From contig NZ_RJTN01000019.1 of the NCBI RefSeq assembly GCF_005497185.1, positions 1 to 64,000 on the forward strand: 64,000 nt of DNA. The letters are read 5' to 3'. The DNA is from Pectobacterium polonicum (GTDB lineage: Bacteria > Pseudomonadota > Gammaproteobacteria > Enterobacterales > Enterobacteriaceae). Shown here one piece after another: positions 16,214-25,834 of this stretch. The translations under genes were made by a program, and so were the position numbers. The notes under the pieces are model-generated. The model worked only from the letters and a program-made list of their open reading frames with translations. It ran no database searches and was not told the DNA's origin. How positions within the stretch are numbered: position 1 is the first letter of the stretch; each line of letters starts with the position of its first letter.

Positions 16214-16740
16214 AAGAACACCACTCTTCATTAAAACGGAATGCTGTATTCACGACGGATGTCCCGTGCGGAGGAGTGGGTATTACGTTATTCTTCCTTC
16301 GTCACCCTGCTGAAACAACGCAACAGGAATCATCTGCGGAAAAAAAGACGAGAAAACAAGGGTTCAGGGTGCTTCTCTCGTCTGATCAAATCAAGTGATT
16401 AATGAAGAGATAGTATTATAATGCGCCTGCAAAATAGCGTTACTTTAGTTACTAAAGAGGTTCATTAATTTATTTAAGAAACTTCCGCGGTTTTAATTTC
16501 CAGATAAAAAACCCTTTAAATTCAATAATAATTGACATTTCACAAACATAAAATTAACGAAATTAACGACACGTCAATGATAAAAAAACCTTATACCTAA
16601 TAGTGGTAATATAATTCTTTCCCAGACAGTGAGTTATCCATTCCTTATTTATTTACTCAGGTATTTCTTTATTCAAAAATAAAAAACAAAATAATCATTA
16701 TTCGGCGATAAAATAGTAGTTTTTATCCAGCTGATAACAT
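16214..16740. other. Intergenic region between DASS carrier and yidE
   Basis: About 530 bases, AT-rich, no credible gene. It should hold the promoter of the DASS carrier (minus). I see no clear CRP site, repeat copy or strong terminator here. Confidence 0.4.
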
Positions 16741-18399
16741 TTATAGGGTAAGAAAAAGTACGGCTAGTAGCTGCGGCGACATAATTCGCAGAAACATCGC
16801 CAGCGGATAAACCGTCGCATAAGACAGCGCCGCCGCACCGCTGGTCGGGTGAAGCCCATTGGCAAACGCCAACGCAGGCGGATCGGTCATAGAGCCCGCC
16901 AGCATGCCACACAGCGTCAGGTAGTTCATCTTACCCAGCGTGCGCGCCAGTATGCCGACCAGCAGCAGCGGCACAATGGTAATCAGCGCACCGTAGCCAA
17001 TCCACCACATGCCGTCGCCATTTAATAGCGTATCAATGAAATCGCCGCCGGATTTCAGCCCCACCACCGACAGGAACAGCACAATGCCGAGTTCACGTAG
17101 CGCCAGGTTCGCACTGGGCGGCATAAACCAATGAAGCTTACCGATACTGCCGATACGCCCCAGCACCAACGCCACAACTAGCGGTCCGCCAGCCAGCCCA
17201 AGCCGCAGCGCCACAGGAAACCCAGGGATCATCAGCGGCACAGAGCCCAGCAACACACCTAGCCCAATGCCGATAAAGACGGGCAGCATCTGTACCTGCT
17301 GGAGTTTTTGCTGTGCGTTGCCCACGATATCCGCGACGGCATCGATCGCCGTTTTCCGCCCGACCAGATTCAGAATATCGCCAAATTGCAGGCTGGCCTG
17401 ATTGCTGGCGACCAGCTCGACCCCCGCGCGATTCAAGCGCGAAATCACCACATCATAGTTTTGCTTCAGATTCAGCTCGCGAATCTTGCGACCTAGCACT
17501 TTCTCATTCGTCACCACCACGCGTTCAACGTGCAGATCGGTGCCGCGCGTCGAGAGCGACGTCTCCACTTCATTACCAATGACCAGACGCGCCTGCTCCA
17601 GATCGTTTTTCGCACCCACCAGATGCAGGTAATCGCCCAGTTGGATCAGCGTCTGCGGCGACGGCACCATTAGCTCATCACCGCGTTTCAGGCGGGAGCA
17701 GACGATGGTGTCACGGTTCAGAATCGGCACATCCTGAATCGCCAGCCCTTGCAAATTGGTATTCGTCACCGACACATTCATCGTGTGCAGTTGTTCATGG
17801 TACTGACCATTGCTGGCTTCAAACTGTTTTGCCTCGTTATCCACCACGACACGAAACAAGACACGCATCAGCCACATCACCAGTAAAATGCCGCAGATCC
17901 CCAGCGGATACGCCATCGCGTAGCCCGTTCCCATTTGGTTCACTAAGGTTGTACTCGAACCGAGATCGGTCAGAATCTGCTGCCCCGCGCCCAGCGAAGG
18001 CGTGTTGGTCACCGCACCGGAGAAAATACCGAGAATAATGGGCAAAGGAATATTGAGCAGTTTATGTAGTAGGACGGTCACCACACTGCCGAGAAATACC
18101 GTCAGCAAGGCGAACGCATTGAGACGCAGGCCAGATACGCGCAGAGAGGAAAAGAAGCCCGGCCCAACCTGAATGCCAATAGTGTAGACAAACAGGATCA
18201 GCCCAAATTCCTGAATGACGTGCAACATGTCATCATTCAGTTGAATCTGGTACTGGTGGGCAACATGCCCGACGATGATCCCACCGAACAGGACCCCGCC
18301 AATCCCTAAACCGACGCCATAAATCCGCCAGTTACCAATCCATAACCCCAGAACAGCAACCAGCGCTAGCATACTCACGGTAAGTGCGATATCACTCAT
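16741..18399 (-). CDS. yidE: Putative transporter YidE (AspT/YidE/YbjL family)
   Basis: Inner-membrane protein of the aspartate:alanine exchanger family with unknown substrate. 552 residues, equal to E. coli YidE (553). Two blocks of five to six membrane helices (about 1-185 and 375-552) flank two RCK_C domains (about 190-275 and 280-365: [21 protein letters not shown]). The family motif [14 protein letters not shown] (about 130) and its C-terminal counterpart [14 protein letters not shown] (about 505) are present. It precedes ibpB as in E. coli. Confidence 0.93.
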   Translation of the reverse strand: MSDIALTVSMLALVAVLGLWIGNWRIYGVGLGIGGVLFGGIIVGHVAHQYQIQLNDDMLHVIQEFGLILFVYTIGIQVGPGFFSSLRVSGLRLNAFALLTVFLGSVVTVLLHKLLNIPLPIILGIFSGAVTNTPSLGAGQQILTDLGSSTTLVNQMGTGYAMAYPLGICGILLVMWLMRVLFRVVVDNEAKQFEASNGQYHEQLHTMNVSVTNTNLQGLAIQDVPILNRDTIVCSRLKRGDELMVPSPQTLIQLGDYLHLVGAKNDLEQARLVIGNEVETSLSTRGTDLHVERVVVTNEKVLGRKIRELNLKQNYDVVISRLNRAGVELVASNQASLQFGDILNLVGRKTAIDAVADIVGNAQQKLQQVQMLPVFIGIGLGVLLGSVPLMIPGFPVALRLGLAGGPLVVALVLGRIGSIGKLHWFMPPSANLALRELGIVLFLSVVGLKSGGDFIDTLLNGDGMWWIGYGALITIVPLLLVGILARTLGKMNYLTLCGMLAGSMTDPPALAFANGLHPTSGAAALSYATVYPLAMFLRIMSPQLLAVLFLTL

Positions 18400-18445
18400 A
18401 CCCGTATCCTTTGCGGACGTTTTTATTGGGAAATACCACTGCTGC

Positions 18446-18643
<198 letters not shown>

Positions 18644-18687
18644 TTTTGATTCTGGCAGAATGCCGGGGAAGGAAACGTGGCGGGCAA

Positions 18688-18720
18688 CACAAAACCGCGC
18701 CCGTAACGATACGAGCGCGG
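18688..18720 (-). terminator. Terminator after ibpB
   Basis: On the minus strand CCGCGCTCGTA pairs with TACGGGCGCGG (one wobble) around a four-base loop, followed by TTTTGTGTT. Confidence 0.8.
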
Positions 18721-18752
18721 GAAGTCATCAGGTTAATAACGCAGATGTCGCG

Positions 18753-19205
18753 TTATGACGCATCTTCGGTAGACTGCTGGTTCAATGCCGGGCGACCACC
18801 GCCGATGGCGATACGCTGCGGCTGCAAGGCTTCCGGTACGTCACGTACCAGATCGATGTGCAGCAGGCCATTTTCAAAATGCGCATCGGACACATGCAGA
18901 TGCTCGGCCAGCGTAAAACTCAGCGTGAAAGGTTTAAACACCAGCCCCTGATGCAGATATTCCACCGCTTTCTCGGTGGGTGCCGGGCTACCTTTCACGG
19001 TCAGGCGTGGACCTTCGACTTCAATATCCAGATCGCTTTGCCGGAACCCCGCCAGCGCGAGCGTGATGCGGTAGTGGTTGTCGTCTTTTTTCTCGATATT
19101 ATACGGAGGAAAATCAATCGGTTCCTGACTGCCCTGCATTGAGCTGGCTAATTTGTCAAAACCGATCCACTGACGCAGTAAAGGTGATAAGTCGTAGTTA
19201 CGCAT
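18753..19205 (-). CDS. ibpB: Small heat shock protein IbpB
   Basis: Cytoplasmic holdase that co-aggregates with unfolded proteins and works with IbpA before DnaK/ClpB refolding. 150 residues from [19 protein letters not shown], with AAGGAG before the ATG. The alpha-crystallin domain runs from about 35 to 125 ([22 protein letters not shown] ... [15 protein letters not shown]), with the C-terminal IxI-type anchor QRIAI. It lies downstream of ibpA in the same operon, as in E. coli. Its own leader can fold over the Shine-Dalgarno. Confidence 0.95.
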   Translation of the reverse strand: MRNYDLSPLLRQWIGFDKLASSMQGSQEPIDFPPYNIEKKDDNHYRITLALAGFRQSDLDIEVEGPRLTVKGSPAPTEKAVEYLHQGLVFKPFTLSFTLAEHLHVSDAHFENGLLHIDLVRDVPEALQPQRIAIGGGRPALNQQSTEDAS

Positions 19206-19235
19206 AATATGACTCCTTCTAAGAAGCGAGATTAA
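19206..19235 (-). promoter_or_regulatory. Hairpin masking the ibpB ribosome binding site, candidate RNA thermometer
   Basis: On the minus strand CTCGCTTC-TTA-GAAGGAG folds as a hairpin with one bulged G, placing the AAGGAG Shine-Dalgarno in the stem, a few bases before the ibpB ATG. The CGCT-plus-bulged-G arrangement resembles ROSE thermometers. Seen by inspection only. Confidence 0.5.
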
Positions 19236-19362
19236 TGACACCCCTGTGGGCATCGCTTATGCCAGCCACGTTTCAATAGCTGGCGTCGTCCCCATTCGGC
19301 AGACGATATGTTCATTCATGGCATTGCCGTTTCAGGCAATGCGCAATTAATTTGATATTGGT

Positions 19363-19776
19363 TTACTTGATTTCAATCCGACGCGGCTTCATCGCTTCCG
19401 GCACGATACGTTCGAGATCGATATACAGCAGCCCGTTTTCCAGATTGGCGCCTTTTACCTGAATATGTTCGGCCAGTTGGAATTTACGCTCGAAATTGCG
19501 CTCGGCAATGCCCTGATACAAGTAATTGCGGGCAACCTGCTCACCAGCGTGGGCACCTTTTACAATCAATAAGTTGTCGTGCGCAGTGATGTCCAGTTCC
19601 TGCTCGGCGAAACCAGCGACGGCAATCGCGATGCGGTATTGGTTCTCATCAACCAGTTCGACGTTGTAGGGAGGATAGCCGCCGTTACTCTGGGTCTGGC
19701 CGGTTTCTAACAGATTGAACAAGCGATCGAAACCAATAGCAGAACGGTACAGTGGGGAAAAATCGGGGTTACGCAT
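19363..19776 (-). CDS. ibpA: Small heat shock protein IbpA
   Basis: Partner of IbpB; binds inclusion-body proteins and in E. coli also represses translation of ibp mRNAs. 137 residues, the E. coli length, starting [20 protein letters not shown]. Alpha-crystallin domain about 35-125 ([22 protein letters not shown] ... [15 protein letters not shown]) and C-terminal RRIEIK with the IxI anchor. First gene of the ibpAB operon. A sigma-32 promoter and a ROSE-type leader lie upstream; a 157-base gap separates it from ibpB. Confidence 0.97.
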   Translation of the reverse strand: MRNPDFSPLYRSAIGFDRLFNLLETGQTQSNGGYPPYNVELVDENQYRIAIAVAGFAEQELDITAHDNLLIVKGAHAGEQVARNYLYQGIAERNFERKFQLAEHIQVKGANLENGLLYIDLERIVPEAMKPRRIEIK

Positions 19777-19881
19777 AAAACAGCCTCCTAAACATGCAGC
19801 GAGGATTTATTCTTTACCTTCCCTAAGGACAGGCTCACAGCCGGGACAGATACCCTGACGGCATATCGTTTTCTTCCGGCT
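19777..19881 (-). promoter_or_regulatory. ibpA leader with ROSE-type RNA thermometer
   Basis: On the minus strand CCTCGCT (19798-19804) can pair with the AGGAGG Shine-Dalgarno (19784-19789): CCTC with GAGG, then a G opposite G, as in ROSE elements where UYGCU faces the ribosome binding site and melts with heat. The leader is about 105 bases from the likely start site. E. coli ibpA is known to have such a thermometer; the pairing here is my reading. Confidence 0.65.
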
Positions 19882-19889
19882 TACCATCA

Positions 19890-19917
19890 ATATGGTGACC
19901 CCCCTCAGACTTTCAAG
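19890..19917 (-). promoter_or_regulatory. Sigma-32 heat-shock promoter of ibpAB
   Basis: On the minus strand CTTGAAA, 13 bases, then CACCATAT, close to the sigma-32 consensus CTTGAAA-N13-15-CCCCATNT. It is about 110 bases upstream of the ibpA start. Confidence 0.75.
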
Positions 19918-20046
19918 AGGCAAAAAAGAAAAATCGCTGTGTTTCATGCAATATTCACTCACACAGTGGTCGTTATCACATACACTCAAGATAGGTAGGT
20001 TTTGGCCTAGTGCCGATCGTTTAAGCATCGAGATACATGGGGCGAC

Positions 20047-20082
20047 CACAGGGGTGAGGCGTCCCTGCGGGAACCCCCTGTG
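20047..20082. repeat. Nested inverted repeat upstream of yidQ
   Basis: CACAGGGG (20047-20054) pairs with CCCCTGTG (20075-20082) and encloses a second hairpin TCCC-TGC-GGGA. Strong secondary structure about 80 bases before yidQ, role unknown. The rest of 19918-20160 holds no gene. Confidence 0.4.
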
Positions 20083-20160
20083 TTTCCCCTAACAACGGAC
20101 TTAAGTGGCCAGTACAGGCTTCGACCCGCTCTGGCAGCAGGTTCTTAATGGATAAGTAAT

Positions 20161-20517
20161 ATGACTTTACTGAAAAGTGCGTTGTTCTCTTTCATTATTA
20201 CCGGTAGCGGCGCGGTAGTAACCGGCGGCTGCTCCAGCGTCATGACGCATACCGGAAGCGATCAGGGATACTATTCCGGCACGCGCGCCAGCGTGGGTAT
20301 GCTGCGTGACGACGACACCAGTTGGGCCATGATGCCGCTGGTCGCGATCGATCTTCCGTTCTCCGCGGTGGCCGACACGCTGCTACTGCCCTACGACTAC
20401 TATCGCGCGGGCAGCGAAAAGAGCAAACTGTCGACGCGTGAGCGCATTTCGCAAAGCGAAGAGCAAAACCAAACTGCCAACTCACAATTTGCCACCACAC
20501 CGCATAATCAGCTTTGA
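20161..20517 (+). CDS. yidQ: YceK/YidQ-family lipoprotein
   Basis: 118-residue predicted lipoprotein. The N-terminus has a hydrophobic stretch (ALFSFIITGSGAVV) followed by a lipobox VTGGC with the modifiable Cys at residue 24. The motif YYSGTRASVGML and the segment LPFSAVADTLLLPYDYYR are typical of the YceK/YidQ family of unknown function. It occupies the same place as E. coli yidQ, between ibpA and yidR. Polar C-terminal tail (SEEQNQTANSQ) without structure. Confidence 0.85.
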   Translation: MTLLKSALFSFIITGSGAVVTGGCSSVMTHTGSDQGYYSGTRASVGMLRDDDTSWAMMPLVAIDLPFSAVADTLLLPYDYYRAGSEKSKLSTRERISQSEEQNQTANSQFATTPHNQL

Positions 20518-20543
20518 TAGCACCGCATTCGCCGCAGTCATGA

Positions 20544-21824
20544 TCACAAGCTGGTCACGACGAAAAGCTGATTAAAACCGTCAATTTCCCGCATATACGC
20601 AACGTGTTTCCCATCAGGAGAAAAGACCACGGCATCCGCACTCGGCGCACTGTCCGTCCTCGCCGTCATCCGAACAAGCTCACCACTTTTTGCATCACAC
20701 AGCATGATGCTATTGTCACACACAAATGCCAGAGAACGTCCATCCGGGTGCCAGTTAAAAGCAGACTGCACACCGTGTTCCGTGTGCGTTACCTGTCTTG
20801 GCTCACCGCCGTTCGGGGAAAGCGTCCACAATTGCACCACACCAGCCTCATCACGCATCAAAAACGCGATCTCGCTGCCATCGGGCGAGGAACGTAGCCA
20901 ATGGCGCGGCTGATTTACCAAACCAGGATAACGGCGTTGGTGCGTAAAGGTTAAACGTCGCTGATACACGCCCGCAGGCGGTGCAGGCATCGAGGTTTCC
21001 GTCCCTGCCAGCGGCGCATCACCCTCTTTGGCGTAATCTTCCAGCGCATCCGGCAAATCGACGATAAAGATCTCAGGCACCGTTGTCCCGTCCGCCGCTC
21101 GCGTATCACCGATAAATACCAGCGCCCAGCGCTGGTGCGAACCGTCCTGTCGAATATAGCCCGTGGTGCCCACCCAACCTTCTTCATAAGCGCGATTGAT
21201 TTCATCACTGCCGGGTTGCGGTTGCGGTGTCGTTCTGCTGACCAGCACACAATAGTGGCTGCCGTCATATTCACGTGGATGGCATTTCTCAACGGTGACA
21301 GCCTGTAGCGGCACGCCCACCCCCACATTGCGCAAGTTTAATGCCGGATCGCGCTCATGCAGTACATGGTCGTTATAGGTAAAGCTCAGACGGCTGCCAT
21401 CCGGGCTGAAGACATGGACATGCGTACCGCCGCGCAGCGCACCAGCCTGATAAGGCGGCGTAATAGAGAAGGCGTCAAGCGTGATCGCCTCATCGCGCTG
21501 GCAATCCGCCACAATCGTTCCACGGCGATGGTGAAAATCATACTGCCATTCGCTATCCGGATTTTCCGGCCCATGGATAAAGACATAACGCAGCGGTTCC
21601 TGCGGGCTACAGGTCACTACGCCCACATGCGCACCCGCCGTTGCTCGATAAACAACCTCGGTTTTGAGGTTTTTCAGGTGTATGCGCTCAATGCTCAGCC
21701 CTGTGAATGAAGATCCATAGGGTCTTATGTCATAAATCAGCCAATTTCCATCGCATGACCAGCAGTTAATATTGGTAATATGATGACCTACAGCATTAAA
21801 CGTTAGTTGAGCTTCAACAAACAA
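20544..21824 (-). CDS. yidR: YidR, DUF3748 beta-propeller-like protein
   Basis: About 426 residues of the TolB/PD40-like DUF3748 family, function unknown. Repeats such as FSPDGSRLSFTYND, WLRSSPDGSEIAFLMRD, WHPDGRSLAFVCD and FSPDGKHVAYMRE are WD40-like beta-propeller blades; GPENPDSEWQYDFHHRRG is characteristic of YidR. No signal peptide. No ATG fits: I chose TTG at 21824 because GGGGTGAT precedes it and the protein then begins MFVEAQLTF, matching the start of E. coli YidR; a TTG seven codons upstream (21845) is the alternative. Position after yidQ, in opposite direction, agrees with E. coli. Confidence 0.82.
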   Translation of the reverse strand: MFVEAQLTFNAVGHHITNINCWSCDGNWLIYDIRPYGSSFTGLSIERIHLKNLKTEVVYRATAGAHVGVVTCSPQEPLRYVFIHGPENPDSEWQYDFHHRRGTIVADCQRDEAITLDAFSITPPYQAGALRGGTHVHVFSPDGSRLSFTYNDHVLHERDPALNLRNVGVGVPLQAVTVEKCHPREYDGSHYCVLVSRTTPQPQPGSDEINRAYEEGWVGTTGYIRQDGSHQRWALVFIGDTRAADGTTVPEIFIVDLPDALEDYAKEGDAPLAGTETSMPAPPAGVYQRRLTFTHQRRYPGLVNQPRHWLRSSPDGSEIAFLMRDEAGVVQLWTLSPNGGEPRQVTHTEHGVQSAFNWHPDGRSLAFVCDNSIMLCDAKSGELVRMTARTDSAPSADAVVFSPDGKHVAYMREIDGFNQLFVVTSL

Positions 21825-21999
21825 GACATCACCCCAGTTATTCAATATCAGTCAATAGTTTGTAAATAAAATTCAGTTTTATGTATAACTTATTGTTTTT
21901 AATTTAAAAAAAACAAACAACAACGAATATTGTCATTCAAAAAAATAGAAAGACTTCCTCAATAACATCCGTTTTTTAATTTATTAGCATTGGCGTAAC

Positions 22000-22060
22000 A
22001 TTCTTCATATCGAAAGGGCAGCCCCCTTTCACCTATCAAATAAGAAAAGGATAAGACATC
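22000..22060 (+). promoter_or_regulatory. Leader with conserved hairpin before BhsA-like gene 1
   Basis: GAAAGGG (22012-22018) pairs with CCCTTTC (22024-22030) in the leader, after GGCGTAACAT that could be a -10 region. Nearly the same leader precedes the paralogue at 30011, so the hairpin is conserved between paralogues. Confidence 0.45.
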
Positions 22061-22318
22061 ATGAAAAACGTAAAAACCATCGCTGCTGCTGTTGTTCTCG
22101 CTACCGTTGCTTTCGGTGCTTCTGCTGCTGAATACGTGTCTCCTTCACAGGCACAGAATCTGGAAAAAGCGGGCGTCGTTACTGCTACCGCTCAAGACCT
22201 AAGTTCACTGCAAGCTAAGCTCGCAGCGAAAGCAGAAAAAGCAGGTGCTAAATCTTATACCATCACGTCTGCGACCGGTAACGATCAGCTGCGTGGCTCT
22301 GCGGTAATCTTCAACTAA
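22061..22318 (+). CDS. YdgH/BhsA/McbA-family small secreted protein 1
   Basis: 85 residues with a signal peptide (IAAAVVLATVAFGASA, cleavage before AEYVS) and a DUF1471 domain: QAQNLEKAGVVTATAQDLSSL, then SYTITSATGNDQLRGSAVIF. Relatives in E. coli (BhsA, McbA, YhcN) are periplasmic stress- and biofilm-related proteins of unclear biochemistry. AAGGATAAG precedes the ATG. A close paralogue lies at 30011-30268 with the same start MKNVK and a related leader. A strong terminator follows, so it is expressed alone. Confidence 0.88.
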   Translation: MKNVKTIAAAVVLATVAFGASAAEYVSPSQAQNLEKAGVVTATAQDLSSLQAKLAAKAEKAGAKSYTITSATGNDQLRGSAVIFN

Positions 22319-22383
22319 GTGTTGTTGAGCCTGCGTTGTTTGCCCCGATAAGTCATCGTAGATAGACCTGTATTACCCTCTTT

Positions 22384-22420
22384 CCGGCTTGCCTCCTCAT
22401 CAGGGCAAGCCGGTTTTTTT
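22384..22420 (+). terminator. Terminator after BhsA-like gene 1
   Basis: CCGGCTTGCC and GGCAAGCCGG form a 10-bp stem, followed by seven Ts. Confidence 0.92.
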
Positions 22421-22534
22421 ATGCCTATGGCTCAGGTATAGAAGCGTGGGTTTTATACGTGAAAAGAACGATGGGAAAGACGGGCGAGCGGTTAATACGG
22501 TGTGGCAGAGTGCCACACCGACGTGAATAAAGCC

Positions 22535-23947
22535 TTACGACGTTGAACCTTGAAAGCCATTTTCGGCCGCCACCGCCGCGAACCATTGCCCGCTTTTCTT
22601 CACCGTGCGCGTCTGCGTCGCCAAATCCAACTGCACGAAACCATAGCGATTCTTATAGGCATTCGACCACGACCAGTTATCGATAAACGTCCACATATGG
22701 TAGCCGAGACAGTTGCTGCCTTCCGCGATGCCTTTGTGCACAAACTTCAGGTGTTCGCGGACAAAATCGATGCGGTAATCATCCTGAATCTGACCGTTGG
22801 CGTCGAAACGCTGTTCGTTCTCCACCCCCATGCCGTTTTCCGAAATAAAGCAGCGCGGATTGCCGTAATTCACCCGCAGATTGGTCAGAATGTCATAGAT
22901 GCCCGGTTCGTAAATTTCCCAGCCGCGATAGGGATTCATTTTTCGTCCCGGCATCTCATAGCTGGAGAAGAACCACTCGGGCATAAACGGACTATCGGGG
23001 TTGACCAAACTGTCGCGGCACTGGATACGACGCGGCTGGTAATAGTTAATACCCAGTAAATCGACAACACCATCGGCCAGCAGCGCGCGATCGTCAGGTT
23101 GGCAGCTCGGCAGTTGACCATAGCGATGCAGCAGATCGACCAGTTCCTGCGGGTACTCGCCCCTCAGCGCAGGATCGAGGAAACTGCGGTTAAACATCAG
23201 ATCGGCGATGTTGGCGGCTTTAACATCAGCCGGATGTTGGGAGCGCGGGTAGGAAGGCGTCAGGTTGAGGATAATGCCAATTTCCCCGCCCTGAGACTGC
23301 TCACGATAGGCTCTCACCGCCAGCGCATGCGCCAGCATCGTGTGGTACGCCACCGTCGCCGCACGCTTGAAGTCCACCACGTTCGGATAGTGGAAATCAT
23401 ACAGATACCCGCCTTCCACCGGCACCACCGGCTCATTGAACGTAAACCAGTGTTTTACCCTGTCGCCAAACAGACGGAAGCAGGTCGCCGCATAGCCCGC
23501 ATAGGCCACCACCACCGCCCGATTTTCCCAACCGCCCAGCCGCTGCATCACCATCGGCATATCAAAATGGAACAGATTGATAAACGGCGTGATGCCCTGC
23601 GCCAACATCTCATCAATGACCTGATTATAAAACGCCACCGCCTGCGGATTCGGTTCACCCACGCCGTCGGGAATCAGCCGCGCCCAGGAGATCGACGTTC
23701 GGAACGTGTTGTGATTCAGCGTCTTCAGCAGCGCGATATCTTCACGCCAGTGCTGATAAAACGTAGAGGTATCCGCTGGCCCCACCTGCTGGTGAAAACG
23801 GCCAGGCTGCGTGGCGAACCACTCATCCCATACGGTGGCGCTTTTACCATAATTGAGACTTTCGCCTTCCGTTTGCGGTGCCGAACTGGCGCTGCCCCAC
23901 CAAAAATTCGCGGGAAAGCGGAAATCGTTCTGAAGATGATCGTGCAT
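22535..23947 (-). CDS. 6-phospho-beta-glucosidase, glycoside hydrolase family 1
   Basis: Cleaves phosphorylated beta-glucosides brought in by the PTS to glucose 6-phosphate and an aglycone or sugar. 470 residues with the full GH1 fold: N-terminal FWWGSASSAPQTEG, acid/base Glu in TFNEP (about 175), nucleophile in ISENGMG (about 365), and the phosphate-binding set S..K..Y in WSWSNAYKNRYGFV near 430, which marks it as a 6-phospho enzyme. Last gene of the three-gene operon EIIB-EIIC-bgl; the operon lacks an EIIA gene. The GH1 at 44058 is a different, more distant family member. Confidence 0.9.
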   Translation of the reverse strand: MHDHLQNDFRFPANFWWGSASSAPQTEGESLNYGKSATVWDEWFATQPGRFHQQVGPADTSTFYQHWREDIALLKTLNHNTFRTSISWARLIPDGVGEPNPQAVAFYNQVIDEMLAQGITPFINLFHFDMPMVMQRLGGWENRAVVVAYAGYAATCFRLFGDRVKHWFTFNEPVVPVEGGYLYDFHYPNVVDFKRAATVAYHTMLAHALAVRAYREQSQGGEIGIILNLTPSYPRSQHPADVKAANIADLMFNRSFLDPALRGEYPQELVDLLHRYGQLPSCQPDDRALLADGVVDLLGINYYQPRRIQCRDSLVNPDSPFMPEWFFSSYEMPGRKMNPYRGWEIYEPGIYDILTNLRVNYGNPRCFISENGMGVENEQRFDANGQIQDDYRIDFVREHLKFVHKGIAEGSNCLGYHMWTFIDNWSWSNAYKNRYGFVQLDLATQTRTVKKSGQWFAAVAAENGFQGSTS

Positions 23948-23972
23948 ACGTTCCTCTCTGCTTCACTCGTGT

Positions 23973-25295
23973 TTATGCGCTGGCGCTGGCTTCGCCCGCA
24001 GTCTGCTGTTGTTTCTCCTGCTCTTGTTTAAGCAACGTGCGCTCATAAACTTTCAGGAACGGGTAGTACATCGCGGCCGACATCACCATGCAGAGCAGAC
24101 ACATGATCACCGGGCTGAACGCCCAGTTCGCCGCCCACGATGCACCAATCGGTGCGGGTGTCGTCCACGGCGTCAGGGAAACTACCTGTGCGATCCAGCC
24201 GAGTTTCGTCGCCGTATAGGCAATAACCGCGTTGACCATTGGCACAAAAATAAACGGCAGGAACAGCAGCGGGTTCATGATGATCGGGGCACCAAACAGA
24301 ATCGGTTCGTTGATGTTGAAAAAGCTCGGCACCACACCCATGCGGCCAATCGTGCGTAGATGAACCGCGCGGCTACGCAGTAACAAAAAGGCCAGCGGTA
24401 GCGTAGAACCGACCCCACCGATCAGCAGGTAATGATCCCAGAATCCCTGCAAATAAATATGCGGCAGCGGCGCGCCTGCCGAGAGTGCAGCCTGATTCAG
24501 CGCCAGATTGGTCATCCAGAACGGGTTCATGATTCCGGTAACGATCAGCGCGCCGTGAATCCCGGCAAACCACAGAATCTGGCAGATGAACACCGAGATC
24601 AGAATGGCGGGCAGCGAATCCGACGCCGAAATCAGCGGTGCCAACAGGTGCATAATGGCCTCCGGAATAATCATGCCGGTGGCAGACTGGATGAACAGGT
24701 TAAACGGGTGCAGCGTCGCGACGATGACCAGTACAGGGATGAGGATTTCAAACGAACGCGCCACGCCAGTCGGCACCTCTTTCGGCAGGCGAATCGTGAT
24801 ATTGCGCTTCTTCAGCCAGGCATACACTTCACCCGCATAAATTGACGTCAGAATCGCGGTAAAAATCCCCTCACCGGAGAAATACTGAGTGGAAATCTGC
24901 TTATCGTGATAAGGCGCGGCCACCAGCAAAAACGCCATCAGCGCCAGCAGGCCGGTCATGATCGGGTCCAGCTTGTAATGCTTGCCAAGGCTGGCCCCAA
25001 TCCCCACCGAGATAAAGAAGGTCATGACTCCCATACTGAGGTAGTACGGCAGCATCAGCTGTTCGCGGTAAGCAACGGAGAAATCGAGCCACGCGCGGGC
25101 AAACCCCAGCGTGGTATCCGGCGAGAACGGTGGAAAGATGAACACCAGCATAAATGAACCGATGATCATAAAAGGCAGCGCGGCGATAAAGCCATCACGA
25201 ATCGCGATGATGTGGCGCTGTTGCCCGACCACCCCCGCCAGCGGGGTAATCTTTTGTTCGATGACATTAACCATCGATTGATAGAGGCCACTCAT
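23973..25295 (-). CDS. PTS EIIC, lactose/cellobiose family
   Basis: Inner-membrane sugar channel that phosphorylates and imports a beta-glucoside. 440 residues with about ten membrane segments; motifs typical of CelB-type EIIC: QRHIIAIRDGFIAALPFMIIGSFML near the N-terminus, WFAGIHGALIVTGIMNPFW (about 240) and FFNINEPILFGAPIIMNP (about 315), where NEP carries the active glutamate. The start overlaps the EIIB stop by four bases, so they are coupled. C-terminus is Gln/Glu-rich. Confidence 0.93.
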   Translation of the reverse strand: MSGLYQSMVNVIEQKITPLAGVVGQQRHIIAIRDGFIAALPFMIIGSFMLVFIFPPFSPDTTLGFARAWLDFSVAYREQLMLPYYLSMGVMTFFISVGIGASLGKHYKLDPIMTGLLALMAFLLVAAPYHDKQISTQYFSGEGIFTAILTSIYAGEVYAWLKKRNITIRLPKEVPTGVARSFEILIPVLVIVATLHPFNLFIQSATGMIIPEAIMHLLAPLISASDSLPAILISVFICQILWFAGIHGALIVTGIMNPFWMTNLALNQAALSAGAPLPHIYLQGFWDHYLLIGGVGSTLPLAFLLLRSRAVHLRTIGRMGVVPSFFNINEPILFGAPIIMNPLLFLPFIFVPMVNAVIAYTATKLGWIAQVVSLTPWTTPAPIGASWAANWAFSPVIMCLLCMVMSAAMYYPFLKVYERTLLKQEQEKQQQTAGEASASA

Positions 25296-25615
25296 AGCGG
25301 TTGTCCTGATTTTTCGATTAGCGAAAAGGCAAAATCCAGCACGTTGTCACCGCGCTGCATACCGTAATCCATCATGTCTATTGCGGCCACAGGCACGCCT
25401 TTTCCCTCGGCTTTCTCCTTGAATGACGCCAGCATATATTTCACCTGCGGCCCCAGCAGCACAACGTCATACTTCCCGACTTGCTCATCAAATTCATGGG
25501 CGGCATAGGCGGCAATCTCAACGTCCAGACCACGTGCGCTGGCCGCCTCCTTCATCTTTCGCATTAACAGGCTGGTAGACATCCCAGCGGAACAACAAAG
25601 CATGATCCTTTTCAT
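25292..25615 (-). CDS. PTS EIIB, lactose/cellobiose family
   Basis: Cytoplasmic phosphocarrier that passes phosphate from EIIA to the sugar at EIIC. 107 residues starting MKRIMLCCSAGMSTSLL, with the phospho-cysteine in the CCSAGMSTS loop; the rest (YDVVLLGPQVKYML) follows the CelA fold. The ATG has GGGGTG upstream. First gene of the operon; candidate LacI-type operators lie upstream. No EIIA gene is present here, so it probably uses the EIIA at 45535 or another. Confidence 0.92.
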   Translation of the reverse strand: MKRIMLCCSAGMSTSLLMRKMKEAASARGLDVEIAAYAAHEFDEQVGKYDVVLLGPQVKYMLASFKEKAEGKGVPVAAIDMMDYGMQRGDNVLDFAFSLIEKSGQPL

Positions 25616-25731
25616 TTTCAACACCCCGTCGTACGTACGTTATGAATCAAAAACGTCATCAATAAAAGCATCGTGAATAAACACGGCCAGTGGACACACA
25701 ATCATTGGAAACACATTCATGGAAACACAAC

Positions 25732-25745
25732 GGAAACCGTTTTCC
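25732..25745. promoter_or_regulatory. Candidate LacI/GalR-type operator
   Basis: GGAAACCGTTTTCC is a near-perfect palindrome centred on CG, the usual mark of LacI-family operators. It is about 115 bases upstream of the EIIB start and resembles the TGCAACCGGTTTCA site before the second PTS operon. Confidence 0.5.
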
Positions 25746-25818
25746 ATGAAAAAAAACAATATATGAGAATAGGTTCACGAAATAATAGACATTGCGGGAA
25801 ACAATGTGAGGCAGGTCA

Positions 25819-25834
25819 TGGAAAACGTGTTTCA
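25819..25834. promoter_or_regulatory. Second candidate LacI-type operator
   Basis: TGGAAAACGTGTTTCA is an imperfect palindrome of the same type, 87 bases from the first; the pair could permit looping. Confidence 0.35.

Noticed and set aside
19807..20049. 80-codon minus-strand frame upstream of ibpA
   Set aside because: It overlaps the sigma-32 promoter and the thermometer leader, and its sequence has no protein features.
23099..24031. 310-codon open frame opposite the 6-phospho-beta-glucosidase
   Set aside because: Antisense of a well-supported GH1 gene; high Arg/His/Gln content typical of reverse-strand artefacts.
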